This document shows positions 53,632 through 64,000 of a DNA stretch of 64,000 nt, piece after piece. The notes beneath the pieces are model-generated. The model worked only from the letters and a program-made list of their open reading frames with translations. It ran no database searches and was not told the DNA's origin. The number at the start of each line of letters is the position of its first letter. Position 1 is the first letter of the stretch. The stretch spans positions 96,978-160,977 of the forward strand of contig JAQWJE010000035.1 in assembly GCA_029248525.1 (NCBI GenBank), written 5' to 3'. The position numbers and the translations under genes are program-made. Origin of the DNA: Candidatus Binatia bacterium (GTDB taxonomy: Bacteria > Desulfobacterota > Binatia > UBA12015).

Positions 53632-54204
53632 ATGATCAGAGTCCTGCCCTTTACGTTCGCGTTACTGCTTCTGTCGATTTCGCCGATTGCTGCGAAAGAT
53701 ACCGTGAGCCCTCCGGGTTCCATTACTTTTGTCGCCGAGAACAAGGTGGCAACCGCCAACGGAGTCTTCCGCGAGTGGAAGATTGTCGAGGCAAAGATCG
53801 ACGAGAAAAATCCGGCGGCCAGTCGAATTGAGCTGGAGATCGACCTGAGCAGTATCGATACCGGAAATACCAAACGAGATGATCATCTGCGCAACCCGGA
53901 CTATTTCGAAGTGGAGAAATATCCGACCGCTTCGGTGGTGATCGATAACGTTCGGTACGAGGGGGGAGATACGTTTGATGCCGATGTGATGCTGGATCTC
54001 CATGGAAAGAAGAAAACCTTTACCGTTCCTTTCCGCATTGAGAATCGTGCAGAGAGACGAATTTCTGCAGCCTTCATGATCAATCGCATGGACTTCGAGA
54101 TCGGAACTCCCTACTCGATGATCAACCCGCTTTCGATTGACGAAGAGATTCCAATGAAGGTGACCGCGACGATTCCAGCAGCGGAAGCTCCGAGAGCGCC
54201 CTAG
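53632..54204 (+). CDS. YceI-family periplasmic protein
   Basis: 190 residues. Signal peptide MIRVLPFTFALLLLSISPIA with cleavage after AAKD. YceI lipocalin-like fold: ITFVAENKVATANGVFREWK, SRIELEIDLSSIDTGNTKRD, LRNPDYFEVEKYPTASVVI. YceI proteins bind isoprenoids or other hydrophobic ligands. 15 bp after the FG-GAP protein; convergent with the LLM gene by 3 bp. Confidence 0.9.
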   Translation: MIRVLPFTFALLLLSISPIAAKDTVSPPGSITFVAENKVATANGVFREWKIVEAKIDEKNPAASRIELEIDLSSIDTGNTKRDDHLRNPDYFEVEKYPTASVVIDNVRYEGGDTFDADVMLDLHGKKKTFTVPFRIENRAERRISAAFMINRMDFEIGTPYSMINPLSIDEEIPMKVTATIPAAEAPRAP

Positions 54205-54207
54205 GTT

Positions 54208-55035
54208 TCAGGCCCCGGTCGAAACCATCTTTTCTCGCAGCCGCCCGAGAGCTTCGATGCTTTCCTGAAGCTCCGGCTCTTCGAGGTATTTCTGCGAGTG
54301 GATGACACCGGTCGCGCCTCCTTCGGCCAGCGTTCGCAGAGTCGCTTCGGCACGATCAAGATCGTGCAAGGGGAGTGTGGTCACCAATTGGACCTCGGGG
54401 TCGGGTTTGCCCGCCTCACGGGCGATTTGCCGGAGGCCTGAGCTTTTCAGAGCGAGTTTTTTCGGGTCGCTGCCGATGGGCATCCATCCGTCAGCAAATT
54501 CGACCGTGCGACGAAAAGCTCGGGGGCCGGAACCGCCGACGTAGATTTTGGGGCGTGCGGGTCTTGGTCGGAAAAGAAAGGGTTGCCGATTCGACTCGAC
54601 AATATCCTGGGCGAAACATTCATGCAGGAACTTCAGCGTGGCATCGGTGATACGGCCTCGCTCGCTCGGCTCTACGCCGACAGCGCGGAATTCCGATTCC
54701 ATCCATCCCGAGCCGACGCCGAGAAGGAGTCTGCCCGCGGAGAGTTCCTGAATCGTGGCGACCCATTTTGCCGTCGCAAGTGCCGGGCGGTAGGGGAGCA
54801 CCAGAACGCTCGTGCCGAGGCCGATCTTTTTGGTGCTGCCGGCCAGAAAGGCGAGAGTCGCGAGCGGGTCCAGGTACCTTCCTTCGGACCCGACGGCATC
54901 GTCAGGGGGGATCGCGATATGGTCGGCGACCCATACCGCGTCGAGGAGCGCAGCTTCGGCTTTTTGTGCCGCGCTTGTAAGCAGTTCCCGGCTCGAGGCG
55001 GGGCCCATATTGCGAAGATAAAAACCGATTTCCAT
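54208..55035 (-). CDS. LLM-class F420-dependent oxidoreductase (TIGR03619-like)
   Basis: 275 residues. Starts MEIGFYLRNMGPASSRELLT, then ALLDAVWVADHIAIPPDD, TKKIGLGTSVLVLPYRPALA, and SAGRLLLGVGSGWMESEFRA. These are typical of F420-type LLM proteins with the WVADH segment. Second LLM enzyme of the window. Substrate unknown. Confidence 0.85.
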   Translation of the reverse strand: MEIGFYLRNMGPASSRELLTSAAQKAEAALLDAVWVADHIAIPPDDAVGSEGRYLDPLATLAFLAGSTKKIGLGTSVLVLPYRPALATAKWVATIQELSAGRLLLGVGSGWMESEFRAVGVEPSERGRITDATLKFLHECFAQDIVESNRQPFLFRPRPARPKIYVGGSGPRAFRRTVEFADGWMPIGSDPKKLALKSSGLRQIAREAGKPDPEVQLVTTLPLHDLDRAEATLRTLAEGGATGVIHSQKYLEEPELQESIEALGRLREKMVSTGA

Positions 55036-55079
55036 AGTCTTCTCTTAAAGTCTGACTCGCTTGGGTGCCAGCGGTTCGC

Positions 55080-56537
55080 CTAGCGATAGGGGACGATCTC
55101 ACCCGCGCGGAGCTTCTTCAGATAATCTTTCATCTCACCTTTGACGATGGGTGCGAGCAGGTAGAGCCCCAAAATATTTGCCAGAGCCATCGCGAAGATC
55201 ATGCCATCTGAAAAGTCCAGAATCGCCTCAAGTTGGGCCACACAACCCATGGCTACAAAGACGCAGAAAATTGTATTGAAGCTATGCCGCGAGACTTTGC
55301 CGGGACCAAAGATATAGATCCACCCCTCAAGTCCGTAGTACGACCAGGCCACCATGGTCGAGAAAGCAAAGAGAAAAACGACCAGCGCCAAAACGTAGGG
55401 AAACCAGGGAATGACGCTGGCAAAGGCCGACGAGGTTAATTCGACACCGCTTGCCGTTCCGACGGGGTTCGCCGGATCATATACGGTGCAGGTGATGACC
55501 AGAGCGGTGATCGAGCAGACGACGATGGTATCGATAAAGGGCTCGAGCAGAGCGACGAATCCCTCGGTCACAGGGTGCCGCGTGCGCACCGCTGCGTGGG
55601 CGACGGCCGCAGATCCAATTCCGGCTTCGTTGGAAAAAGCGGCTCGTTTGAAGCCAAGGGCCATCACACCCAGCATGCCACCGGAAACGCCCTCGGGAGA
55701 AAAGGCTCCGGTGACGATCTGTTGCAGGGCGGTGGGGATTCGATCGATATTGGCAATGATGACGAAAAGGCCGGTCGCGATATAAGTCAAAGCCATAAAT
55801 GGGACAATCGCTTGCGCGACCCGCGCGATACTGCGAATTCCGCCGACGATCACGGAAAAGACAATACTGGCGAGCCCCAAACCGACGAGCCACCCCTTGT
55901 CGCCGAGAAAGCCGTCCGCCCCTCCCGTGACGTTCGCCAGTTGGACGTAGGCCTGATTGGACTGGAACATGCATCCGACTCCGAGCGAACCAATGATGAT
56001 GCAGACGGCATAATACCAGGCCATCGTTTTTCCCAGACGGGGCAGCCCACGCGCGCTCAGGCCGCGATCGAGATAGAACATTGGGCCACCGCTGATGGAG
56101 CCATCGGGGTTTTCTTTCCTGTACTTCACGCCGAGAGTGCATTCGGCAAACTTTGAGGACATGCCGAGAAAGCCGGCGATCAGCAGCCAGAACGCCGCAC
56201 CGGGCCCACCGACCGAAATGCAGATGGCGACATGTGCAATATTGCCGACACCGACGGTGCCGGAGACGGCTGTCGAGAGTGCCTGAAATGGCGTCACCTC
56301 GCCGGGGGCCGCCGGGTCTGTGTAGTCGCCACGAACCAGACGCAGGGCATGAGGAAAGCCTCGAATACTGATGAAACCGAGGTAGAAAGTGAAGAAAAGG
56401 GCTCCGGCCATCAGCCAGGCCACGATCAGCGGGAATTCGCGACCGCCCACGTCGATCCCGAAAAAAATAATGGAGTTGAGCTTGTCGGCAAATGGGGCAA
56501 ACGTGTTCTCGATGAAAGTTTCCATTCCGGAGGCCAT
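55080..56537 (-). CDS. AGCS-family sodium/alanine symporter
   Basis: 485 residues, about 10-11 membrane segments. Family signature FSNEAGIGSAAVAHAAVRTRHPVTEG contains the conserved EAGIGSA; the N-terminal region GEVTPFQALSTAVSGTVGVG with NIAH is the substrate and Na+ region. Imports alanine or glycine with Na+. Lies 44 bp upstream of the LLM gene on the same strand. Confidence 0.92.
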   Translation of the reverse strand: MASGMETFIENTFAPFADKLNSIIFFGIDVGGREFPLIVAWLMAGALFFTFYLGFISIRGFPHALRLVRGDYTDPAAPGEVTPFQALSTAVSGTVGVGNIAHVAICISVGGPGAAFWLLIAGFLGMSSKFAECTLGVKYRKENPDGSISGGPMFYLDRGLSARGLPRLGKTMAWYYAVCIIIGSLGVGCMFQSNQAYVQLANVTGGADGFLGDKGWLVGLGLASIVFSVIVGGIRSIARVAQAIVPFMALTYIATGLFVIIANIDRIPTALQQIVTGAFSPEGVSGGMLGVMALGFKRAAFSNEAGIGSAAVAHAAVRTRHPVTEGFVALLEPFIDTIVVCSITALVITCTVYDPANPVGTASGVELTSSAFASVIPWFPYVLALVVFLFAFSTMVAWSYYGLEGWIYIFGPGKVSRHSFNTIFCVFVAMGCVAQLEAILDFSDGMIFAMALANILGLYLLAPIVKGEMKDYLKKLRAGEIVPYR

Positions 56538-56606
56538 CTCGCTTGCTTGCTATCGCGTGGCGGGGGTGAGCGCCAGCAGCTCGAACACGCTACAGGTTGG
56601 CTGATC

Positions 56607-57761
56607 ATGAAACGTACAATTTACTCCGAGGAACATGAGATTTTTCGCGCGGGCTTCAGGCGCTTTGCTGAAAAGGAAATTGTCCCGCGCATCGACGGGT
56701 GGAATGCGGCCGGGATTACGGATCGGGAGACTTGGCAGAAGGTGGGCGAAGCCGGGTATCTGGGGGCGGCCGTGCCGGAAGCCTACGGGGGCGCAGGCGG
56801 GGATTTTCTTTTCGATGCAATTTTGATCGAAGAGGCCGGCCGGATTCGTGCGCACCCTCTGATGCTCTCGCTGCACTCGGACATCGTGCTGCCTTATTTT
56901 CTCGACTTCGGGACCGAAGAACAAAAGACCCGCTGGGTTCCCGGGTGCGTTCGCGGTGAAACCATCCTCGCTATCGGCATGACCGAGCCTGGGACGGGTT
57001 CCGATTTGGCGAATATCCGGACGACCGCGCGTCGGGATGGGGACAGCTATATTCTCAACGGTGCCAAGACGTTCATTTCAAACGGACAGCTGGCCGATTT
57101 GGTTGTCGTGGTCTGCAAGACGGATCCCGAGATCGAGCCGCGCCACAAGGGCATCAGCCTGATTGTTGTCGAGGCCGGCACCGCCGGGTTCTCACGAGGC
57201 CGCAATCTCGACAAGCTCGGTCTGAAGGGGCAGGACACCAGCGAACTGCATTTCGAGGATTGTCGGGTGCCGGCCACGAATCTTCTCGGGCAGGAGGGGC
57301 GCGGTTTCTACCATCTGATGCAGCAACTACAGCAGGAGCGCCTCACGATCGCGATTGGCTCGATCGCTTCATCCCGGCGCTCGCTGGAAGACACGCTGGA
57401 TTATTGTCGTGAACGGTCTGCGTTTGGTCGATCGATCGCTTCATTTCAGGCCAACCAATTTACTCTCGCGGAACTCGCGACGCAGGTGGAAGTTGGACAG
57501 GCCTTTGTCGATCGCTGCCTTGGGGCACATATTGCGGGGGAAGAGATCGTCAATGAGGTCAGCATGGCGAAGTGGTGGACCACCGATCTCCAGAAAAAAC
57601 TGACTTCCGAGTGCCTCCAGCTGCATGGAGGGTACGGATTCATGGCAGAATATCCGATCTCGCAGGACTACGCAGATGCCGCCGTTCAGTCGATCTACGC
57701 GGGGACCAACGAGATCATGAAGGTGTTGATCGCCAGGGGTCTGGGGCTCCCCGACGCCTGA
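56607..57761 (+). CDS. Acyl-CoA dehydrogenase
   Basis: FAD enzyme oxidising acyl-CoA to 2-enoyl-CoA. 384 residues: YSEEHEIFRAGFRRFAEKEI, AVPEAYGGAGGDFL, GMTEPGTGSDLANIRTTARR, CLQLHGGYGFMAEYPISQDY, and AGTNEIMKVLIARGLGL. In short- and medium-chain dehydrogenases the catalytic Glu is in the segment IYAGTNEIMK, which fits here. ATG at 56607; the reading frame's extension upstream runs across the symporter gene and is spurious. First of three same-strand genes for acyl-CoA chemistry. Confidence 0.92.
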   Translation: MKRTIYSEEHEIFRAGFRRFAEKEIVPRIDGWNAAGITDRETWQKVGEAGYLGAAVPEAYGGAGGDFLFDAILIEEAGRIRAHPLMLSLHSDIVLPYFLDFGTEEQKTRWVPGCVRGETILAIGMTEPGTGSDLANIRTTARRDGDSYILNGAKTFISNGQLADLVVVVCKTDPEIEPRHKGISLIVVEAGTAGFSRGRNLDKLGLKGQDTSELHFEDCRVPATNLLGQEGRGFYHLMQQLQQERLTIAIGSIASSRRSLEDTLDYCRERSAFGRSIASFQANQFTLAELATQVEVGQAFVDRCLGAHIAGEEIVNEVSMAKWWTTDLQKKLTSECLQLHGGYGFMAEYPISQDYADAAVQSIYAGTNEIMKVLIARGLGLPDA

Positions 57762-57804
57762 GCATTTGCCATTTTAGGCTATCGGGCCTAACACGGAATG
57801 CAGG

Positions 57805-58203
57805 ATGACGAGCACGCTACCTGAAGAGAGGATCGAGATCGCGAGACAGGCTTGGGAAGCGGTTTCGACGGCTGATGTGGAAAGTCTTGCGCGCGTTTCG
57901 ACAGCGGCTGTCGTTTGGCACGCCTCTGGCCGGGGAATCCGCGCCGGCACGCACCGCGGTCGGCGGGCGGTCATGGACTATCTCGCCAGCCTTGGCGATG
58001 ATGTAGACTCCTTGAGTCTGGATCTGGTGGATGTTCTGACCGGAGATTTGCGCACCGCCCTTCTCGTTCGCTTGACGGGCGCTCGGCACGGGAAGGAACT
58101 CGATACGCAATTCGTCGTCTTGCTGCGGATGGAGGAGCGCAAGATCGCCGAGGTTTGGTCGATGCCGAACGACCAATATCTGGTCGACGAGTTCTGGGCC
58201 TGA
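57805..58203 (+). CDS. SnoaL-like (NTF2-fold) protein
   Basis: 132 residues of the NTF2-like superfamily: a helical start (RIEIARQAWEAVSTADVE), STAAVVWHASGRGIRAGTHR, GRRAVMDYLASLGDDVDSLS, FVVLLRMEERKIAEVWSMPN. This fold gives ketosteroid-isomerase, dehydratase or hydrolase-type pockets. Placed between acyl-CoA dehydrogenase and the CaiB-like gene, it may act in the same pathway. Confidence 0.75.
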   Translation: MTSTLPEERIEIARQAWEAVSTADVESLARVSTAAVVWHASGRGIRAGTHRGRRAVMDYLASLGDDVDSLSLDLVDVLTGDLRTALLVRLTGARHGKELDTQFVVLLRMEERKIAEVWSMPNDQYLVDEFWA

Positions 58204-58209
58204 GGTCGG

Positions 58210-60579
58210 TTGCAGTCGATGGCCCTGGATCCAGCCCCTCTTCGTGCTTTGCGTGTATTGGATTTGTCGACGGGGGTCGCTGGGCCCTATGCGGCCAGAG
58301 TCTTGCGCGAGGCTGGTGCCGAGGTCCTCAAGTTGGAGGAGCCGCTTGGCGATCCGATGCGCGACTGGAGTGCCTCCTACAAGGCACTCCCCCCGGGTGA
58401 AGACGCAGGCCTTTTTCAATTTCTCAATGCCGGCAAGCAAGGCGTTCCCTGCGATTTGACGACGGCCGATGGCCTGGAGATTCTCGGGAAATTAGCAGCC
58501 GAGGCCGATATCCTGATCGAAAATTTCGGGCCACTGGGTTTTGCCGAACGGAAGCTGGGATCGCTTCAGGACGACCATCCGCATTTGTCGATCGTTTCGA
58601 TCAGCTGGTGGGGGCATGAAGGTCCCTGGGCCACGCGACCGGCCAACGAATGGACTCTGCAGGCGGCGATCGGCATGACAGCGCGGCGCGGCTATCCCGA
58701 ACGTGGACCGGTGGCCTGCGGTGGGCGGTTTGGTGAATGGTCGGCCGGGAGTTGCGCAGCTGTCGCGGCTCTGGCTGCTGTTCAGAGCGCGCGCCAGACG
58801 GGGCGTGGGGATCATGTGGACCTCTCGGTCTTTGAATCCATGCTGCTCTGCATGACGCAATATCACACGCTCGACGGACAGTTCCGGCCAGAGTTGTTGC
58901 CAGCCTATGTGGAATGCCCATCGATTGAACGGACCAGCGATGGATGGGTGGGGCTGGCTTGCGTGACTCCGCCGCAGTGGGAAGCGTTCTGCGAAATGAT
59001 GGGTCGACCGGATTGGGCCGAGAACCCCAAACTGGTCTCGGCAGATGAACGCATGAAGATTCGCGATACGCTGCATCGCGACATCATCGAATGGATGGCG
59101 GCCCGCACAACCGAGGAAGTGATTGAAGCTGCGGCGTTGCGCCGGATTCCGGTAGCTCCTGTCGGCGACGGGACAAATTTCTCGGAGATGGAGCAAATGG
59201 TCGCGCGTGGACTTCTCGAAGACGCACCGGGGGGGTTCCTGCAGCCGCGACCGCCGATCCGTCTTCATGGAATAGAGAGAATGCCGCTCGAGGCGGCCCC
59301 TGCGCGGCATCCCAAGCCGGGCGCGGGATTTTCCTCGCCGAGGAAGGTGGCCGAGACCGCGATTTCGACCGGTGCCAAACCCTTGTCGGGCATTCGGATT
59401 CTGGATCTATCCGCGTTTTGGGCGGGACCGATGTGCACATCCACTCTGGCGGCGCTCGGGGCGGATGTGATCAAGGTCGAGGCCGGTAAGCGCCCTGATG
59501 GCATGCGTTTCGTCAACACCATGCCGCTTGAGAATTTCTGGGAAGCCGGTTCGATTTTTCACGGCGCGAATCTGGGCAAGCGAGGAATTACGATCGCTCT
59601 CGATTCCGAAGAAGGCGCGGACTTGTTTCTCCGGCTCGTGGCAGACGCAGATATCGTCGTCGAGAACTATTCAGTCCGAGTCATGGAACAGTTCGGCTTT
59701 ACGCTCGAGCGGCTTCAGTCGATCAACCCACGTTTGACCTTGGTCCGAATGCCGAGTTGGGGATTGGATGGTCCCTGGCGGGATCGTGTCGGTTTCGCGA
59801 TGACGATCGAACAGAGCTGCGGACTGGCGTGGATTTCGGGTTACGAGGATCGACCTCTGACCGTCAATGTTTGCGATAGCGTCGGAGCCCTGCACACCAC
59901 CTGCGGTATCCTCATGGCGCTGGAGGATACCCGGCGGACCGGCCGCGGGCGACTCCTGGAAGTGCCCCTCGTCGAGCCCGGCCTGACGATCGGCGCCGAT
60001 CTGATCATCGAAGCCTCTCGTGGAAACGAGATCCCGCGCGAGGCGAACCGAGGACCTCTCGGCACGCCTCAGGGTTGTTTTCAGACCAGTGACGGCGAGT
60101 GGGTCGCTCTATCTGTTGAAACAGACGTGCAATGGAAGGCGTTCGCGCAAGCCGCTGACAAACCTGATTGGGCGTCGCGGAGAGAATGGCAGACGTCTGC
60201 TGGCCGTCGGAAGGATCAGGCCTTGATCGAGACGGAACTGGCCTCATGGGCGAGTGCTCATGCCGGGCCGGAAGCAGAGCAGATTCTCATCGATGCGGGC
60301 GTTCCGGCGAGTATTGCTGTGAATGCGCACCGGGTTCTGCCGCATCCGCAGCTGGAGGCGAGAGGTTTTCTCGAGGACTTCGAGCACATATTCACCGGGC
60401 GGATGCATTACCCGACGCTGCCTTGGCGGCCGAAGTTTGCCGCGGATGGCTGGTACGAGTCACCCCCGCCAACGCTCGGACAGCACAACCGGGAGGTTTT
60501 GAGCGCCTCTTTGGGCCTGTCGCCGGACGAGCTGGATTCTCTCGAAGAACAGGGAGTCATTTCTTCCAAGCTGGGTTGA
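58210..60579 (+). CDS. Double-domain CaiB/BaiF-type CoA transferase
   Basis: 789 residues, two tandem family III CoA-transferase units: LRVLDLSTGVAGPYAARVLR ... LVSADERMKIRDTLH (about 15-320), then GIRILDLSAFWAGPMCTSTL ... (about 395-770). Family III enzymes move CoA between acids via an Asp-bound intermediate. Where formyl-CoA transferase has its catalytic Asp, this protein seems to have Glu in both halves (SVFESML and VPLVEPG), by eye. The frame opens at TTG 58210 with GAGG upstream; an ATG is at 58219. Confidence 0.85.
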   Translation: MQSMALDPAPLRALRVLDLSTGVAGPYAARVLREAGAEVLKLEEPLGDPMRDWSASYKALPPGEDAGLFQFLNAGKQGVPCDLTTADGLEILGKLAAEADILIENFGPLGFAERKLGSLQDDHPHLSIVSISWWGHEGPWATRPANEWTLQAAIGMTARRGYPERGPVACGGRFGEWSAGSCAAVAALAAVQSARQTGRGDHVDLSVFESMLLCMTQYHTLDGQFRPELLPAYVECPSIERTSDGWVGLACVTPPQWEAFCEMMGRPDWAENPKLVSADERMKIRDTLHRDIIEWMAARTTEEVIEAAALRRIPVAPVGDGTNFSEMEQMVARGLLEDAPGGFLQPRPPIRLHGIERMPLEAAPARHPKPGAGFSSPRKVAETAISTGAKPLSGIRILDLSAFWAGPMCTSTLAALGADVIKVEAGKRPDGMRFVNTMPLENFWEAGSIFHGANLGKRGITIALDSEEGADLFLRLVADADIVVENYSVRVMEQFGFTLERLQSINPRLTLVRMPSWGLDGPWRDRVGFAMTIEQSCGLAWISGYEDRPLTVNVCDSVGALHTTCGILMALEDTRRTGRGRLLEVPLVEPGLTIGADLIIEASRGNEIPREANRGPLGTPQGCFQTSDGEWVALSVETDVQWKAFAQAADKPDWASRREWQTSAGRRKDQALIETELASWASAHAGPEAEQILIDAGVPASIAVNAHRVLPHPQLEARGFLEDFEHIFTGRMHYPTLPWRPKFAADGWYESPPPTLGQHNREVLSASLGLSPDELDSLEEQGVISSKLG

Positions 60580-60671
60580 AGCGCTGCTCTCGGATCTCGG
60601 GTTCTTCGGGGCTGGTGGCGTGCCCGCGAAGATCCCTTTCCCCCGCGAGTGACGCGCGACGATCGCGGGCA

Positions 60672-60797
60672 ATGCATGATTTGGTGATTCACGGCGGGAC
60701 CGTTGTTAACTGCCGAATGCGAAGCCTTCTTCAGATGCCTCGTTCGACCCGTCGTTGGCGGGCAAGTTCGCCCGCGACTAGTTCGCCCGCCTTGTAG
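60672..60797 (+). pseudogene. Possible amidohydrolase N-terminal remnant
   Basis: ATG at 60672 opens MHDLVIHGGTVVNC, which looks like the N-terminus of amidohydrolase/D-aminoacylase proteins (MHDLVIxGGTVVDG). The match stops after about 13 residues where the frame runs into the antiparallel lipA 3' end. It is just downstream of the CaiB-like gene, where such enzymes often occur. The inverted repeat GCCCGCGA/TCGCGGGC (60622-60670) stands immediately before it. A truncated, non-functional start is the simplest reading. Confidence 0.4.
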
Positions 60798-61657
60798 CTG
60801 GAGCGGATCAGCGGTCCTGCTGCCACATCCAGAAATCCCATGGATTTGCCGATTTCGGCCAATTCATCAAAAGCCTGTGGCTCGATGAAGTCTCGAACCG
60901 GAGCGTGGTTGGGCGAAGGGCGCAGGTATTGTCCCAGGGTCAGAATCTCGACATCGGCCTGTCGAAGCTGTTCCATCGCCTCGAGGATCTCGGCATGCGT
61001 CTCGCCGAGGCCGAGCATCAGAGATGATTTGGTGATGACACCGGGCATCGCGGCGCGAGCGCCGGCGAGTGTTCGCAAGGACCGCTCGAAGCTGCAGCGT
61101 GGATCGCGAATCTTGCGCTGCAGGCGGTGGACGACTTCCACGTTGTGGGCGAGAACATCCGGTTGCGCCGCCATCAAGGTGGCGAGGCTGTCGTCGGTAT
61201 AATCAGGAATCAGTGTTTCGACGATCACCTCGGGGTCGCTTTTGTGAATTGCGGAAATGCAGGCCGCGTAGTGGCTGGCGCCGCCATCCGGAAGGTCGTC
61301 CCGGTCGACACTGGTGATGACCACGTAGCCTAGTTTCAATTGAGAGATAGCCTCGGCGACGTGGTCTGGTTCGGTCGGGTCCGGCGGTGCGGCTCGATCC
61401 ACGGTCCGTACCGCGCAGAAGCGGCAGCGACGGGTGCATTCGTCGCCGAGGACCATGATCGTCATGGTGGCTTGCGGGCCCGACCAGCATTCACCGACGT
61501 TGGGGCAGCGAGCCTCGGCGCAAACGGTGTGTAGTTTGAGCTTTCTGGTCAGGCTCTGAAGGCGTTTATAGCCCTCTCCGCCAGGGAGCGGCACCTTCAG
61601 CCAGGAGGGTTTTTTCTCCTGAATTCGGGGAATTTTTGGGCTGATCGTGGTGGCCAC
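60731..61657 (-). CDS. lipA: Lipoyl synthase
   Basis: Radical SAM enzyme inserting two sulfurs into octanoyl-protein to make lipoate. 308 residues. The auxiliary cluster is CAEARCPNVGEC; the SAM cluster is CTRRCRFC (CxxxCxxC). The C-terminal RSSY in PLIRSSYKAGE is typical. Start is GTG at 61657 (MATTISPKIPRI). It needs lipB or lplA elsewhere. Confidence 0.95.
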   Translation of the reverse strand: MATTISPKIPRIQEKKPSWLKVPLPGGEGYKRLQSLTRKLKLHTVCAEARCPNVGECWSGPQATMTIMVLGDECTRRCRFCAVRTVDRAAPPDPTEPDHVAEAISQLKLGYVVITSVDRDDLPDGGASHYAACISAIHKSDPEVIVETLIPDYTDDSLATLMAAQPDVLAHNVEVVHRLQRKIRDPRCSFERSLRTLAGARAAMPGVITKSSLMLGLGETHAEILEAMEQLRQADVEILTLGQYLRPSPNHAPVRDFIEPQAFDELAEIGKSMGFLDVAAGPLIRSSYKAGELVAGELARQRRVERGI

Positions 61658-61684
61658 AGCTTGAGTTTACCCCCAGCAAGGCGA

Positions 61685-61701
61685 CAGGTCGAATCGACCT
61701 G
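61685..61701. promoter_or_regulatory. Perfect 17-bp palindrome upstream of lipA
   Basis: CAGGTCGA-A-TCGACCTG is a perfect inverted repeat with an 8-bp arm and one central base, 28 bp upstream of the lipA GTG, in the gap divergent to the esterase gene. It resembles an operator; factor unknown. Confidence 0.4.
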
Positions 61702-61834
61702 CTCTGGTGAGAAAACCGTCGAATTTCTCTTAAGAAAGGGTCTTACCGCTGATCGACGCGTAGGCTAGACTCCAAAGCTGTCGTGTCGGCCTGAGCTGTC
61801 TTGTTCCATCCGACGCACCACGGTTAAATCTCCA

Positions 61835-64000
<2,166 letters not shown>

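Overview
The window looks like chromosomal DNA of a GC-rich (roughly 60% by eye), Gram-negative bacterium. Outer-membrane lipid genes (lpxA, lnt) show the envelope type. Two F420-type LLM oxidoreductases, a WS/DGAT acyltransferase, a PHA-type regulator, methylmalonyl-CoA mutase, CaiB-type CoA transferases, DUF1592/DUF1552 and DUF1080 secreted proteins, and Cys-rich thrombospondin-3/FG-GAP secreted proteins together recall lineages of the former Deltaproteobacteria (Myxococcota, Binatota or relatives). This placement is inference from gene content only. No rRNA, tRNA, CRISPR array, insertion sequence or prophage was seen.

Layout. 1-2416 (minus): iscS-iscU-iscA-hscB, Fe-S cluster assembly, running off the left edge, with a dyad over a candidate promoter upstream of iscS. 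2600-4556 (plus): asnS and coaE. 4568-12456 (minus): DUF1552 protein, a DUF1592-family protein broken by one in-frame TGA, a DHH phosphoesterase, a secreted protein, methylmalonyl-CoA mutase large subunit and a HEAT-repeat protein. 12530-17656 (plus): LLM oxidoreductase, PHA-type regulator, unknown small protein, Fur-family regulator, NamZ-like protein, aldo/keto reductase. 17657-23610 (minus): PaiB-like protein and a 1738-residue secreted Cys-rich protein. 23822-25375 (plus): GAF-sigma54 activator. 25372-30221 (minus): cyclase/ATPase/TPR regulator coupled to lnt. 30565-31233 (plus): an unrecognised secreted Cys-rich protein with a strong ribosome site and terminator.

31439-40221 is a tightly packed minus-strand run, hemD-gst-hemE-hemG-tmk-holB-ricT-metG, joining haem synthesis with replication and translation genes. 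Divergent from it is yacG (59 codons) directly followed by lpxA and a VOC protein. 42178-47103 (minus) holds WS/DGAT and a cytochrome c/beta-propeller/DUF1080 fusion. 47226-54204 (plus) holds an MFS exporter, a GST, purC-purE (class II-like PurE), an FG-GAP/UnbV secreted protein and a YceI protein. 54208-56537 (minus) holds a second LLM oxidoreductase and an AGCS symporter. 56607-60579 (plus) is an acyl-CoA group: acyl-CoA dehydrogenase, SnoaL-like protein and a double CaiB protein. Then come a possible amidohydrolase remnant, lipA (minus), and a secreted sialate-O-acetylesterase-like protein with a PKD domain and at least 41 Thr-Pro repeats that runs off the right edge.

Most genes are housekeeping or ordinary metabolism. 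The points most worth a second look are the in-frame TGA followed by a SECIS-like hairpin in the DUF1592 gene, the Thr-Pro repeat esterase, the eukaryote-like tetracysteine HscB, the three-part DUF1080 fusion, the unrecognised 222-residue secreted protein, and several intergenic dyads.
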